DNA from: Narthecium ossifragum
Lineage: Eukaryota; Streptophyta; Magnoliopsida; Dioscoreales; Nartheciaceae
Length of the DNA stretch: 64,000 nucleotides
Assembly: GCA_963920575.1 (NCBI GenBank)
Contig: OY986965.1
Location: 11,546,290 to 11,610,289 of the forward strand
Direction: 5' to 3'
Below, one piece after another: positions 10,286 through 22,749 of this stretch. Made by a program: the position numbers and the translations under genes. The notes beneath the pieces were generated by a model. The model was not told where the DNA came from. It ran no database searches and saw only the letters and a list, made by a program, of their open reading frames with translations. Numbering within the stretch: the first letter of the stretch is position 1; each line of letters starts with the position of its first letter.

Positions 10286-11268
10286 AGGAAATAATTCTAT
10301 GCCGACGCCATGTGGTGCTGACGTGGCGTCCAACGTGGCACGAAAGTTATCTCTCCGCGCGATATCATACCCTCTCTTCCAAATTCAAGCCCCCTGCCCT
10401 ACCCGCCCTAACTCTCGCACATCCGTCGTCGCCCATGGTCTTCCCCACCCCCCCTCCCGCTCTCCAGCGTCCCCTGCCCTAACTCTCGCACATCCACCGT
10501 CGCCCCTGGTCTTCTCCCCTGCCCCACCCCCTTGTCTCCAGCGTCTCCGCCAGCGTCCCTTGCCCTAACTCTCGCACATCCGCCACCGCCTCTGGCCTTC
10601 CTCACCGCCCCCACTCTCCTGGTCTCCAGTGCCCTCTTCCCTAGCTCTTGCACATCCACTACCCCCTAGTCTTCCCCGCTGCCCCCGCGCCCCTTGTCTC
10701 CAGCGTCCCTGCCAGGTGCCCCCTGGTATTGAGCATCTCATCCATGAGCGATGCCCTAACTCTCCCATCCACCCGTGAGAGCGCATTTCATCTCCGCTCC
10801 GCTTGCCATCTCAAAACCTCAGAAACTCTAACGATCATCTCCACCCGTGAGAGCGTCCCCTATCTACCGGCTTCCCTCATCGCCACCCTCCACATCTCCA
10901 CTGACTCAATCGTCCTCGCCCGCGGCCCCTCCACACCTCCACCGGCTCGAGGGTCCCTGCCGCCACCCGTCCACACCTCCACCGGCTCGAGCGTCCCCTG
11001 CCCATCACCCCTTGGTCTCAAGCATCCCCGCTCGCCACCCCTGGTCTCGAGCGTCCCCGCCGCACCTCCCCACCTCCGCTTCGAAATTTTGAAATTGAAA
11101 AGAATAATATCGCACACTAGGTTAGGTTTTACATCCGATTCCCGATTGTTTCTTCTATTGAAGCATCTCAGCTCTGGTGATTTGGATTGGGTGTCTTGGG
11201 CATTGAGAGTTTCTTTTCTTTGTTTGCTTTCTTTGATGCAGAGGTCATCGAGGCTTGGGGTTTTCTGA
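10286..11268 (+). repeat. Left long TIR of the MULE
   Basis: It is the reverse complement of 30078-30585 plus 33001-33133. Matching blocks include GCCGACGCCAYGTGG, ATATCATNCNCTCTCTTCC and CAAATTCAAACCCC at the outer end, and GGTGATTTGGATTGGGTGTC and TCATCGAGGCTTGG at the inner end. From 10400 to 10740 a ~70-80-bp unit containing CTAACTCTCGCACATCC and TGGTCTTCC is repeated about four times. That unit explains why the left TIR is longer. The Pro/Ser-rich ORFs here come from these repeats. Confidence 0.85.
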
Positions 11269-12109
11269 TGAGGTATTTGAAGCGGGTCCTCGGCATGACG
11301 AATAGGTGAGTTGGGTTTGGATTTTGGAGTATTGGATGGGCGTGCATCCAGGACGACTTGTTATCAATCTTGGTTGGTGTTAGCCGTGTGTTTTGCATGT
11401 CTTGAATTTTTATTTCTTTGGATACGCGAATATGGATGTTATGGTTTCTTCTTGACATACTTTTCTCTCCCAACTCCTGCATGCATTCCTGATCCATTGC
11501 AATTTGATCAGGCACAACTATTTCATGTGGTTATTCTTGTTGGATTTGCCGAGTGCTTTTCATCGAATAAGGCTTTTGTTCATTATAGCTCCTGGATTCA
11601 GTCATACCTCCCCGTTCATTCTCTTCCTCTTAATTTCAGGTTTGTTTCTACAACCAAATGGATTTCTCAGGCAAAATGTCTATGATAATTTACAGTTATT
11701 TGGAGAGATGTTAGTTGATGATTTTGCAGTCGATGAATATGTTCCTTAGGTATCCCTGATAAGTCACTAATTCGTTGAAGAGATGTTAGATTATTAAAAC
11801 CAGTCAACTTCCATGCAAAATGAATCATTTCTTTCAATATTTTGTTTAATCTCTTAGAAGTTGTAGATTATTAGAGTGGATACTGTAGTTTCTAGTGTTG
11901 CAAATGTTGGTGGCAGCCATAGTAAAGGATACATGGATTAATGAAATAATATGTGGCCTTGTACTAGTAGGTGTATATTATGTATTATGTTCCATCTATT
12001 GCATATGAGGTGGAGTTATTGTAGTTGATGTATCTTCATAATTAAGAGTTCTTCTTCTAATTATTTTAACCTCATTAGTATGTTACTCTTTTTCTTTGTG
12101 AATTGAAGC
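11269..12109 (+). other. MULE sequence between TIR and transposase
   Basis: This AT-rich DNA probably holds the transposase 5' leader and an intron. TTGTGAATTGAAG at 12097-12109 could be a splice acceptor just before the transposase ATG. No other gene is supported. Confidence 0.5.
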
Positions 12110-12956
12110 ATGGGTATACATGGAAATGAGTTCAATGAATCACAATTTGAAGGAGATGACAATGAAGCTACAACAACAGTTGAGAAAATAGATGATCCAA
12201 ACCGTGACATGACATTTGATTCTATAGATGAGGTGTAAAAATATTACAGAAGTTACAGTAAATAAAAAGGCTTTTCAGTTCGTAAAAGGAGTCATAAAAC
12301 ATATGTGAATGGAAATATAAATTATGTCACGTTTTGTTGCACATGTAGTGGAAAAATTGAGCTAGGCATGTAAATGAGGCTGAGGGCAAATTGTAAAACA
12401 AGCTGTAGTGAAAAATTAAATGCACTTTTGCGTCTCGATGGAAAATTCAGATTGACGAAGATTATTTTGGAACACAATCAGGCACTGAGTCCATCGAAGG
12501 CAAGATTCTTTGGTTGCAATAAAGTTTTGCGACGTAATATTAGACGACAACTTGAATTGAATGATGAGGCCAAAGTAACGATGAATCATGACTTTAAAAC
12601 ATTTGTTGTCGAAGTAGGTGGGTTTGAGAATTTAACTTTTGGTGAAAGAGAATGGAAAAATTACCTCAGTGAAGAAAGACGTCTACGATTGGGTGAAGGA
12701 GATGCAAAAGCTGTGTGCAATTATTTCAGGGTGATACAACAAGTTGATATTGGTTTCTATTATACACTTGATATTGATAAGGAATCAAGATTACACAATA
12801 TATTTTGGGCATATTGCCGAAGTAGAGCAGCATATGAATCTTTTGGGGATGTTATAACATTCGACACAAGTTATCACACAAACAAGTATGACATGCCTTT
12901 TGCCCCTTTCGTGGACGTTAACCACCATGGACAGTCAGTTTTATTGGGTTGTGGTA
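12110..12956 (+). pseudogene. FAR1-like MULE transposase, N-terminal half
   Basis: The start is ATGGGTATACATGGA at 12110. An acidic leader is followed by a FAR1 DNA-binding domain (MTFDSIDEV.KYYRSYSK.KGFSV ... CCTCSGK ... CKTSCSEKLNA ... ILEHNQALSP), a zinc-chelating WRKY-GCM1 type fold. Next come the pre-catalytic block and the start of the MULE transposase domain (IFWAYCRSRAAYESFGDVITFDTSYHTNKYDMPFAPF), including the first catalytic Asp in FDTSY. In-frame stops lie at 12236, within the FAR1 domain and at 12371. The frame then runs clean until the solo LTR interrupts it at codon CG(M). It is related to FHY3/FAR1 factors, which derive from such transposases. Confidence 0.88.
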
Positions 12957-14034
12957 TGTGAGGACCCGTCCCTCTACTCCTGTGGCTCGTCGTGGACCAC
13001 AAGGGCAATTTAGTGAATTGCGCCTTGTCGGCTTATTTCACACTCGTGTGTGCACACACTGACCATATTTGTGATAATGTTTGGCTAGAATGGTTAGTGG
13101 GACCCGGAATCGAAAGATCCAGGCTTGGGCTTGAGTTCTTGCCCAAGTCTAGCTTTTTGGACAAATCAGATCGATCTTCTCTAGCTAAGATATCGATCTT
13201 CTTGTGCCAGAAAGTCAAGCCGAGTTCGTCATGAGAGATCGATCTCTTTTGAGAAAGAGATCGATCCCTCATAGGTCGGTTCTTCCGCCTATAAAGCGGA
13301 CTCGGTGGATTTCCTTGAATCCTTTTGAAATCCGTGGATATGGAGCTCAAATCTGTCGATTTTGAAGGAGTTTAAGGAAGATCTAAGGCCTAGCAGCTAG
13401 GATTGAAGCTGCTATTGCTTAGGTAGGGATTCCTACCTACAATCTTTTCGGGTTTTGGGTTTTTCTGGTTTGATTATGTTCTTATGCTTAAATCTGTAGA
13501 TATACATGTTGGTTTTCCATGATTTCACCGATTTTGGACTCGTGGGATCTTGATCTATCAGATCTCTGAGTTTTGTTAAGTTTGGATGTACTTTCCGACG
13601 GTATTTCTTGCCAGAAGTACGCCGGAGAACCCATTCGGATCGATCTCCTTGAGGAGAGATTGATCCCTCTGGGTTGGTCGTGTTGCGCCCGATGAAGGAT
13701 CGATTCTCTGCTTGGAGAAGATCGATCCTGGGTCTTGGGTAACATGGTTAACTTGCGTCGCGAGGAAGATCGATCTTTCTGGGAGGAAGGATCGATCTTT
13801 CTTGGCGCGACAAGAAGGGTGCCCTCTGTCTCGAGAAAGATCAATCTTCCTGGGAGGAAGGATCGATCTTCTTTAGCTCGACAATGAGGGAAGGCTAACT
13901 GTTACGTAAAAGATCAATCTTTTCTTAAGAAAAGATCGATCCTTTAGTAACAGAGAGGATTTTTCATGGCTTTTGCCCGCGGGGCTTGGTATGTCGGTTT
14001 TCCTTACCGCTTTATACCTTGTACATATGTTTAA

Positions 14035-14039
14035 GCATG
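14035..14039. repeat. Target-site duplication GCATG, left copy
   Basis: GCATG sits immediately before the Athila 5' LTR. The matching copy lies directly after the 3' LTR at 24449-24453. Confidence 0.95.
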
Positions 14040-15738
14040 TGATGAGAATGCATAATGTTATATTTTTATCCCTTAATACTTAGTCTCCTGTGCTTATTTA
14101 GTTTCTAAATACACTCATTATTCTTATATTTTGATTTAGGATGCAATTGAAGTCCTTAAGTCGAAAAGAAGCTGAAAAGAGTGCATGGATCAACTTTAAA
14201 GATTTATCTGTACCTGCTCATGAAGAACCAGTGGATGTGCCATACATGGTTGGAAAGCTCTTGAAGTCTAGATTTCGGAGAATTTTACGGTTCGTGATTC
14301 CGAGTTTCCTAGAGGAAGTTACGGCAATTTCAGTATCGATGCGCAGTCTGAATGGCAGAAAGGAAAATAAGCTGGAAGTCCGAGCGAAGGTCCGATCGAT
14401 CGGACCACGCAAAAACGTGACAGAACATGTGTTTTTCAGCCACAATGCATCCGATCGATCCGACACCAATGGTCCGATCGATCGGACTCGGAAAAAGTCA
14501 AAAACAGTGGATTTTTACTCAACCAATCGATCCAGCACTTAAAGTTCGATCGATCGGACTTGGGAATTAAAGGGTGACAGAACGTATGCTTTTTAGAGGA
14601 ACATAGTTCGATCAATCGGACCATCGATCGAACTCGGGAAGAGCCAGAGACGAAGGATTTTTACGAAATCGATCGATCCGACTCCCTTAGTCCGATCGAT
14701 CGGGCTCGGGCGTGAATAGAAGTTGAAGATTTTAATGAGACCGATCGATCCAGCATCCAAGGTCCGATCGATCGGACTTTCCCCAGTGAATAAAATCGAC
14801 GATTGTGATCTAATCCGGGGGTGGATACACTTGAGACTATAAATAGGACTCTTTTTAGGGTTTGAGGGGGGATTCTTGGACACTTTTGGCTACTCTTTCT
14901 CCTCTTTTATATTTTTTTCTAGGTTTTCTTTTGCTTTATGAAATCTTTTGGAGGATTGTTCTTGATGGCCCTGCGTGGCTAAATCTTGATCCTTGGTCGA
15001 GGAGACTGAAACCTCGGAATCAATGAAACTGTGAGATCTAATTTATTTTTATTGTTCAGTTTATACATGAGTATTGGATGTTCTTCTGAGATTAAATCTT
15101 CATGATTACCTTGTCTAATTGCTAGGAGGCCTACTAGTTTATTATTCATGGTGATCTACCACTAGGTTTGATATCAAATCCGGAATTGTTTGATCCCTCT
15201 AATCTACGAAGCAACTAGGATCTAATAATTTACTGCTGATCAGATCTTGTTAGATCTTAGGAAGAATATTCAACTAGATTAAATGCAACCGCTTGTGCTT
15301 GTGTTGTTTAGCTTCATCGATCTCCCTATTCTTAACGCTGCTACTAGATTAAATCTACAGCGCTTGTCTTAGGTTGTCTAGTAGTTAGGGTTGATTAGAT
15401 CGCTTGTTTCTAATTAACTATGATCGAGGAGAGCTTCGAATTGAATTCGGACGGTGAATATTCATGGTATAAATTGATTGATACTTGCATCTATGATCAG
15501 TTATTGGATTCCGATGGTGGATGTTGACTCAGACCAAGGTTTGTTCTCTTGATTTAACTCGTTTCTTCGCTTTAGATTATTTCTTTACTGTTTTTCCTCA
15601 CGTTTAAAACCCCCCATCTTTATTCACTGAGCACAAAACTAGGCTAAACACTCTTCGTGGGATCGACTCGTACTCGCACTACTACATTCATTTTAACGGG
15701 TATTGGTTTTATTTTTGAGTGCCTGCGACAGCACATCA
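14040..15738 (+). repeat. 5' LTR of the Athila-lineage element
   Basis: It is 1,699 bp long, with TGATG...CATCA ends. A TATA box CTATAAATAG lies at 14838-14847. Between 14390 and 14785 it holds at least eight GATCGATC palindromic words, several as TCCGATCGATCGGA. Antisense ORFs here only translate these repeats (…SDRS…). Confidence 0.96.
14838..14847 (+). promoter_or_regulatory. TATA box in the Athila 5' LTR
   Basis: CTATAAATAG is a good TATA element. It lies about 800 bp into the LTR, just after the GATCGATC cluster, where transcription of the element is expected to start. The same box is in the 3' LTR at 23548-23557. Confidence 0.75.
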
Positions 15739-15741
15739 AAT

Positions 15742-15761
15742 TTTGGCGCCGTTGCCGGGGA
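15742..15761 (+). other. Primer binding site, tRNA-Asp type
   Basis: TTTGGCGCCGTTGCCGGGGA begins three bases after the LTR. It is complementary to the 3' end of plant tRNA-Asp, the primer used by Athila/Calypso elements. Confidence 0.9.
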
Positions 15762-15870
15762 GTGATTCTAGTTGATTTTTGTGTTTATTGTGATCCTTAT
15801 TTTCATAAAAAAAAAAGAGTTATTCGAATTTTCTTGATTTCTTTTTCTCGGTTTGCCGGAATCCTCTTGA

Positions 15871-18800
15871 TTGTTTATGAGTATAGCTCGATCTTTTAAT
15901 CAAGGTGATTTACAGTACGACCCAGAGATAGAAAGAACTTTGCGCAGGTTGAGGGAAGCTCGGATAAATCCTGAGGAGGACGATTTGGCTCTTGACCACG
16001 TATTTATCAGTGATTTTGAATTAGAGGAGGAAGTCATGGCCGGAAATCGGACTTTGAAAGAACTTGCAGCCCCAGATTTGAATCAACAACCCTTATGCAT
16101 TACATTTCCTACTTTGGATGTTGCTACTACTTTTGAATTAAAATCTGGACTAATACACCTCTTACCCACTTTTCATGGACTTTCAGGTGAGGATCCTCAC
16201 AAGCATTTAAAGGAGCTTCATGTTGTGTGCACAAGTATGAAACCCATGGGGGTGACTGAAGATCAAATCAAATTGAGAGCCTTCCCGTTTTCTTTGAAGG
16301 ATTCGGCTAAGGATTGGCTTTATTATTTACCATTTGGGAGTATTACTACATGGAATGAGATGAAGAGGTTGTTTTTAGAGAAGTATTTTCTAGCCTCAAG
16401 AGCGGCCAACATTAGGAAAGAGATCTGTGGTGTAAGGCAACATAATGGAGAATCTCTACATGAATATTGGGAACGTTTTAAGAAATTATGTGCAAGCTGT
16501 CCCCATCATCAAATTAGTGAGCAATTACTTATTCAATATTTTTATGAGGGCTTACTAACCAATGACAGGAGTATGATTGATGCAGCTAGTGGAGGAGCTT
16601 TGGTGGATAAAACTCCTGAAGCCGCGAGGAACTTGATTGCAAATATGGCAGCTAATTCTCAACAATTTAATACTAGACTTGATTCTTATTCAAAAAATGT
16701 TAATGAGGTAAATGTTTCATCTCTTGAACAACAGATTGCGAGTCTAACTTCTCTTGTTCGTCAAATGGCTGTAGGTAACATGCAAACAGCGAAGGTTTGT
16801 GGAATTTGCTCGGTGGCGGGACATCCAACCGATATGTGCCCAACTCTTCAAGAGGAGCCCATTGAACAAGTAAATGCAGCTGGGAGTTTTCCAGGACCAC
16901 CGCAAAGGAAGTATGATCCCTATTCAAACACGTATAATCCGGGATGGAGGGATCACCCCAATCTCAACTATGGGAATCCACAAGTGAATCAGCCTACAAC
17001 TCAATTTCGCCCAACTGGACAGCAATATCAACAATATAGACCGCCATACCCCCCGAGACCACAACAAAATCCAACTCCGAATTCTGGTATGTCTTTAGAA
17101 GATATTGTTAATTCCCTTGCTACTAGTGCTATGCAACTTCAACAGGATACAAAACAATTTCAACAAGATACAAAACAATTTCAACAAGATGCAAAGGCCA
17201 GTATCCAAGGTTTGAAACATCAAATGGGCCAGATGGCGTCAGCAATTAGCAAGCTAGAGGCGCAAAATTCGGGAAAATTACCTTCTCAAACGGTAATAAA
17301 TCCAAGAGAGAATGCAAGTGCAATCATTTTGAGAAGTGGTAAAGAACTTGAGACTCCAATAAAGAAAATTCCTACATCGTCTGTGCAAGGAAAAGAGCAA
17401 GACATCGTCGCGGACAAAATCTTTCCTGATGACGACGACGTACCTAAACGTAAGTTTTCACCTCTTTCTGATTATAAACCTGTACCTCCTTTTCCTCAGG
17501 CTTTGACAAAATCAAGAAAATATGAGAAGAATTCAGATCTATATGAGACTTTTCGCCGATGCGAGGTAAATATTCCACTCTTAGATGCTCTTAAACAAGT
17601 ACCTCGTTATGCTAAATTCTTGAAAGAATTGTGCACAATTAAGAGGAAGCAGAAACTTAAAGGATGTGAAAATGTGAAAGTAGGGGAAAATGTTTCTTCA
17701 ATTCTTGAAAGAAAAATTCCTACAAAGTGTAGGGATCCAGGTATGTTTACTATCCCATGTACAATTGGTAACACCAAATTTGAGAAAGCCATGTTAGATT
17801 TGGGAGCTTCTATCAATGTCATGCCATATTCTATATATTCTTCTTTAAAACTTGGGCCTTTGAATAAAACTGGTGTTGTGATTCAATTGGCTGACAGATC
17901 TAACGCCTATCCTAAAGGTGTAGTTGAAGATATTCTTGTGCAGGTCAATGATTTAGTTTTCCCTGCTGATTTTTATGTGCTTGATATGGAGAATGGTGAT
18001 CATAGTACTCCTATTTTGTTGGGAAGACCTTTCTTGAAGACATCCAAGACTAAGATAGATGTCCATAGTGGCACACTTACCATGGAATTTGATGGTGAAA
18101 CTGTTAAGTTTAATATTTATGATGCCATGAAATATCCTGCTGATGATTGTTCAGTGTATTCAATTGATGTGATTGATTATTTATCACAGGAAGTTTTTGA
18201 ACTTAGTGATAAAGATGAATTGGAAGTGGCTATTAGCAAATCTCTTGAGGAAGAAAATGAGGAGCTATCTTTGAGTACTAATTTGCAGGAAACTGTTGCA
18301 ACACTGAATGATTTTTCGATAATTCAGCAATCAGGTAACGATTCTTCTAGTTTATTACCTGTATCTAATGAGAAATCATTACCTTCTGAATTGCAAGCAC
18401 CTATTCCAGATCTGAAACCTCTTCCTAATCATCTTAAATATGCTTTTCTTAGAGATGAAGGAGTATTACCAGTGATTATCTCCAATAACCTTAGTGCACC
18501 ACAGGAAGAAAGGCTTGTGCAGGTTCTTAAGGAGCATAAGACAGCTATTGGTTGGACAATTGCAGACATCAAGGGAATCAGCCCGAGTACATGTATGCAT
18601 CGTATCTTGCTTGAAGAGGTTGCGAAACCTTCCCGCCAACCACAAAGAAGGTTAAATCCGCCCATGATGGATGTTGTAAAGAAGGAGATCCTCAAACTGC
18701 TTGAAGTTGGAGTGATCTATCCTATTTCGGATAGCACTTGGGTTAGTCCAGTTCAAGTTGTTCCTAAAAAGACAGGAATAACCGTGGTAAGAAATCACAA

Positions 18801-21306
18801 AGATGAGTTAGTTCCCACCCGTGTGCAAAATGGGTGGAGGGTTTGTATTGATTATAGAAAATTAAATGCTATAACCCGCAAAGACCACTTTCCTTTACCT
18901 TTTATTGATCAGATGCTTGAAAGGTTAGCTGGTCATTCTTATTATTGTTTTCTTGATGGTTATTCAGGGTATTTTCAGATTGCAATTGCCCCTGAAGATC
19001 AGGAAAAGACGACATTCACATGCCCATTTGGAACTTTTGCATATCGTCGCATGCCTTTTGGTCTTTGTAACGCCCCAGCTACTTTCCAAAGGTGTATGGT
19101 TAGTATATTCTCAGATTATATTGAACAGATCATAGAGGTTTTTATGGATGATTTCACAGTTTATGGAAACTCCTTTGATAATTGTTTACATAACCTTACA
19201 CTTGTTCTTCAAAGATGCATAGAAACTAGCCTTGTGTTAAATTCTGAGAAATGTCATTTCATGGTTGAACAAGGTATAGTTTTGAGTCATGTTGTTTCAT
19301 CTAAAGGAATTGAGGTTGATAAAGCTAAAGTTGATGTCATTCAATCTTTACCTTATCCCACTAGTGTGCGGGAAGTTCGTTCTTTTCTTGGACATGCAGG
19401 TTTTTACCGAATATTCATCAAGGACTTCTCCAAAATAGCATTACCGTTGTGCACGTTGTTACAAAAGGACAAGGCTTTTGAGTTCGATGAAGCATGCAAA
19501 AAGGCATTTGATAAGCTGAAGGAATTGTTGACTTCTACTCCAATTATTCAACCCCCAGACTGGAGCGTTCCTTTCGAGATAATGTGTGATGCAAGTGATT
19601 ATGCAGTGGGCGTAGTTTTGGGTCAAAAGATTGGAAGAGCTTCTCATGCAATTTACTATGCTTCCAAGACTTTGGATGATGCCCAGAGAAATTATTCCAC
19701 AACTGAAAAAGAACTTTTAGCCATTGTGTTTGCTTTAGAAAAATTTCGTTCTTATTTACTTGGTACTAAAGTCATTGTTTATTCTGATCATGCAGCCCTT
19801 CGTTATTTAATGACGAAGAAGGAGGCAAAGTCGAGATTAATCCGATGGATACTTCTCTTGAGTGAATTTGATTTGGAGATAAAAGACAAAAGAGGAACAG
19901 AAAATAGGATCGCAGATCATCTGAGTCATTTAATTCATGTGAAGGATAAACTTCGTCTGCAGAAAACATTCCCTGATGAACAATTGTTTTCTGCAACTGT
20001 GACATTACCTTGGTATGCAAATATTGTGAATTATTTGGTTACTAATATGTTACCTTCTGAATTGTCTAAGGCTCAAAGAGATAAGATTAAAAGTGATGCT
20101 AAATATTATGTGTGGGATGACCCATATTTATGGAAGCATTGTGCAGATCAAGTAATAAGAAGGTGCGTTCCTGAAAGTGAAATTATTTCTATACTCACTT
20201 TTTGTCATTCTTATGCTTGTGGAGGTCACTTTGGAGTTAAGAGAACGGCCAGAAAAGTGTTAGAATGTGGTTTCTATTGGCCTTCTTTATTTCGAGATTC
20301 ATATTTTCTTTGTAAATCATGCGAAAATTGTCAAAAGACAGGTAATATATCCCAAAGGAATGAGATGCCACAAACCCCCATATTATTTTGCGAAATTTTT
20401 GATGTTTGGGGCATTGATTTCATGGGTCCGTTCCCTATATCTTTTGGTTATGTTTATATTCTACTTGCTGTGGATTATGTTTCAAAATGGGTAGAAGCTA
20501 AAGCTACCAAGACTGATGATTCTAAAGTTGTTGCAGATTTTATCAAGTCTAACATATTATCCAGGTTTGGAATTCCAAGAGCTTTCATAAGTGATCGAGG
20601 CACTCACTTTTGCAATCGAACTGTGGAGGCGTTGCTAAGGAAGTACCATGTGACCCATAAGGTGTCAACCGCCTATCATCCGCAAACGAGTGGACAAGCG
20701 GAAGTGTCAAATCGAGAGATCAAGTCCATCATTGAAAAGACGGTAAATCCAAATAGAAAAGATTGGAGTTTGCGTTTGGATGATGCGTTGTGGGCATATA
20801 GGACTGCATATAAGACACCCATAGGTATGTCACCTTATCGTTTGATATTTGGGAAACCATGTCACCTTCCAGTTGAGTTAGAACATAAAGCTTATTGGGC
20901 TATCAAGAGCTTTAATATGAACATGGATGAGAGTGGAGAACACAGGAAGTTGCAACTGCAAGAATTAGAGGAAATTCGCAATGATGCCTATGAGAGCGCT
21001 AGGATTTACAAGGAAAAGACAAAAGCTTTTCATGATAAGATGATCTCTAGAAAGGAGTTTAAAGTTGGTCAAAAAGTTCTCCTTTACCAATCACGCTTAC
21101 GTTTGTTTGCAGGTAAGTTGCGTTCTCGTTGGATTGGACCTTTTATTGTTACTAATGTTTTTTCTCATGGTGCAGTTGAAATTCAAAGTTTAGCCACTTC
21201 CAAAATGTTTACGGTGAATGGCCATCGACTTAAACCTTTCTATGAAGGCATTCCAACAGAAAAATTGGAAAAATTGGACCTTGAGGAACCAACTTATATT
21301 GATTAA
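15871..21306 (+). CDS. Gag-Pol polyprotein of the Athila-lineage element
   Basis: This is a single open frame of 1,811 aa. A second ATG two codons on (15877) is an equally good start. Gag capsid core: about residues 120-250 ([32 protein letters not shown]). CCHC knuckle [14 protein letters not shown] at about 310-323. A short Gln-rich repeat (QQDTKQF, twice) lies at about 425-440. Aspartic protease: D643-L-G-A-S, with Leu in place of the usual Thr/Ser, as is common in this lineage. RT: about 940-1120 with FMDD (D1093, D1094). RNase H: about 1235-1350 (CDASDYAVG). Integrase: HHCC zinc finger about 1447-1490, then a DD35E triad D1516, D1575, E1611, ending in a C-terminal GPF-type region. All catalytic residues are present. 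It copies element RNA into DNA and inserts it. Confidence 0.97.
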   Translation: MFMSIARSFNQGDLQYDPEIERTLRRLREARINPEEDDLALDHVFISDFELEEEVMAGNRTLKELAAPDLNQQPLCITFPTLDVATTFELKSGLIHLLPTFHGLSGEDPHKHLKELHVVCTSMKPMGVTEDQIKLRAFPFSLKDSAKDWLYYLPFGSITTWNEMKRLFLEKYFLASRAANIRKEICGVRQHNGESLHEYWERFKKLCASCPHHQISEQLLIQYFYEGLLTNDRSMIDAASGGALVDKTPEAARNLIANMAANSQQFNTRLDSYSKNVNEVNVSSLEQQIASLTSLVRQMAVGNMQTAKVCGICSVAGHPTDMCPTLQEEPIEQVNAAGSFPGPPQRKYDPYSNTYNPGWRDHPNLNYGNPQVNQPTTQFRPTGQQYQQYRPPYPPRPQQNPTPNSGMSLEDIVNSLATSAMQLQQDTKQFQQDTKQFQQDAKASIQGLKHQMGQMASAISKLEAQNSGKLPSQTVINPRENASAIILRSGKELETPIKKIPTSSVQGKEQDIVADKIFPDDDDVPKRKFSPLSDYKPVPPFPQALTKSRKYEKNSDLYETFRRCEVNIPLLDALKQVPRYAKFLKELCTIKRKQKLKGCENVKVGENVSSILERKIPTKCRDPGMFTIPCTIGNTKFEKAMLDLGASINVMPYSIYSSLKLGPLNKTGVVIQLADRSNAYPKGVVEDILVQVNDLVFPADFYVLDMENGDHSTPILLGRPFLKTSKTKIDVHSGTLTMEFDGETVKFNIYDAMKYPADDCSVYSIDVIDYLSQEVFELSDKDELEVAISKSLEEENEELSLSTNLQETVATLNDFSIIQQSGNDSSSLLPVSNEKSLPSELQAPIPDLKPLPNHLKYAFLRDEGVLPVIISNNLSAPQEERLVQVLKEHKTAIGWTIADIKGISPSTCMHRILLEEVAKPSRQPQRRLNPPMMDVVKKEILKLLEVGVIYPISDSTWVSPVQVVPKKTGITVVRNHKDELVPTRVQNGWRVCIDYRKLNAITRKDHFPLPFIDQMLERLAGHSYYCFLDGYSGYFQIAIAPEDQEKTTFTCPFGTFAYRRMPFGLCNAPATFQRCMVSIFSDYIEQIIEVFMDDFTVYGNSFDNCLHNLTLVLQRCIETSLVLNSEKCHFMVEQGIVLSHVVSSKGIEVDKAKVDVIQSLPYPTSVREVRSFLGHAGFYRIFIKDFSKIALPLCTLLQKDKAFEFDEACKKAFDKLKELLTSTPIIQPPDWSVPFEIMCDASDYAVGVVLGQKIGRASHAIYYASKTLDDAQRNYSTTEKELLAIVFALEKFRSYLLGTKVIVYSDHAALRYLMTKKEAKSRLIRWILLLSEFDLEIKDKRGTENRIADHLSHLIHVKDKLRLQKTFPDEQLFSATVTLPWYANIVNYLVTNMLPSELSKAQRDKIKSDAKYYVWDDPYLWKHCADQVIRRCVPESEIISILTFCHSYACGGHFGVKRTARKVLECGFYWPSLFRDSYFLCKSCENCQKTGNISQRNEMPQTPILFCEIFDVWGIDFMGPFPISFGYVYILLAVDYVSKWVEAKATKTDDSKVVADFIKSNILSRFGIPRAFISDRGTHFCNRTVEALLRKYHVTHKVSTAYHPQTSGQAEVSNREIKSIIEKTVNPNRKDWSLRLDDALWAYRTAYKTPIGMSPYRLIFGKPCHLPVELEHKAYWAIKSFNMNMDESGEHRKLQLQELEEIRNDAYESARIYKEKTKAFHDKMISRKEFKVGQKVLLYQSRLRLFAGKLRSRWIGPFIVTNVFSHGAVEIQSLATSKMFTVNGHRLKPFYEGIPTEKLEKLDLEEPTYID

Positions 21307-22749
21307 AGAAGCAAGCATGAAGTCGAGCCAATGACAATAAACAAAGGCGCTGCTTGGGAGGCAACCCAAGGGGAGTTCGTTCCTTTCTCTTTTTATTTTC
21401 GCATTTCCATTTTAGTTATTTTGGCTTTTCTTTGCATTCCACCTTCCATTGGGGACAATGTCAGTTTCAAGTGTGGGGGAGGAGATCTAGGTTGCATATG
21501 CCAAGAGCAAGAATTAGTTAAGCTTGACATTTTCATAACATGATTGAATGAGTAATTTTGCGACTTAGAATTAATTAGTTGAGTTATTTTCCTTGAGATG
21601 GTAGTGACTGAATGAGTAGACAAAAGCGGGTGAGATTTTGAGCCTTTAGACTGACACATTCATATCAGTCTCACTAATTTCTTTCATGAGAGATATTCTT
21701 CCATGGATTTGTTTTTCTAGAACTTGCTTTGATTCTATTCGAGGTCACATTGACACATGCAGACATGAACATGATTAAGGCCATTTTTGTTATAAGTTAC
21801 TTAAGCCAAATAGCCTACCTTGTGATTAATTTTTCCTTTTGCTAAACACCTTTGAGCTTTATTGACTTTATTGTTAACCCACATTACAAGCTTTAAACCT
21901 GAAAAAAAAAATATATTTCCGTTACCCAAGCCATGAAACTAGTGGAGCATTGATGATTATTATGACATGTATGGGTGCAAAAGTTCAAGTGTGGGGGTGT
22001 TTGGATTTGTGGTTTGGCTATATTTGAAAAAAAAAAAGAAAAAAAAAGAAAAGAAAGTGGAGGAAATTGTTTCTCATGTTACAAAATGTGTGTATGAATC
22101 CTCCTAATACTCCAAGAAAGGGGTATGTTTATGTATGATCTCTACAAAGGTAGAAGTTTTTGCAAAAGATTGTTCACCATTTCAGTTAAAAAGTATTCCT
22201 TTGAACAATCTCTTTGCCAATGTGGTAATGTTATATGATTCGAGTATGTTAAAGCAAAGTTGAGGAAGTTGTTGAATGGAGTGATTGGTTGTACATGTCT
22301 TATTGATGCATTTTTGCTCCATTAGTTCCATTGGCTTTTGAGCTACATTCCCAAATATTTCCCACCTTAATCCTGGACCCCATTACAACCTTTTGAAGCC
22401 CTTATGATTTGTGTTATTCATGTGATTCTAGTGGCGGAGAATGAGAAGATATGCAAGCTGATGGTAGATCATTTTCATTGGAATAAATTTGAGTGAAATA
22501 CATACCCTTCAAACACATGAGAGTTGAGTGTTAATTTCCGTGAGGGTCTACTTATTTAGAATGCTTCATCTTCAAGTGAAAATGTTTATTGATTGATTTT
22601 TAAGTTGTTTAAAAATGTTTGTTCATGATATGTTATGAGTTGTGAAGAGCTTGATTGTTCTTTGTTGATGGCGTTGCAACCTTGATATCTTGAGTAGAGT
22701 GAATTTTAGTTTTGCCCGAGGACGAGCAAAAGCTAAGTGTGGGGGAATT
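21307..22749 (+). other. Untranslated 3' region of the Athila element, no env
   Basis: This is 1.44 kb without a credible ORF. The longest, of 70 codons, lacks env features. Three copies of AAGTGTGGGGG occur, at about 21466, 21987 and 22734. The last is the polypurine tract next to the 3' LTR. A-rich tracts lie at 21900 and 22027. Confidence 0.8.
22735..22749 (+). other. Polypurine tract
   Basis: AAGTGTGGGGGAATT directly precedes the 3' LTR start. This is the normal site of plus-strand priming. Confidence 0.8.

Noticed and set aside
10128..11268. Pro/Ser-rich ORFs up to 206 codons
   Set aside because: They lie in the MULE TIR and follow its tandem units. The inverted copy at the right end shows that they are not genes.
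14218..14883. Antisense ORFs rich in SDRS/PIDRT in the Athila LTRs
   Set aside because: They are translations of GATCGATC palindromes, and they occur identically in both LTRs.
21331..21543. env-like ORF after pol
   Set aside because: It has only 70 codons and one hydrophobic run, with no signal peptide plus ectodomain layout. It is part of the noncoding 3' region.
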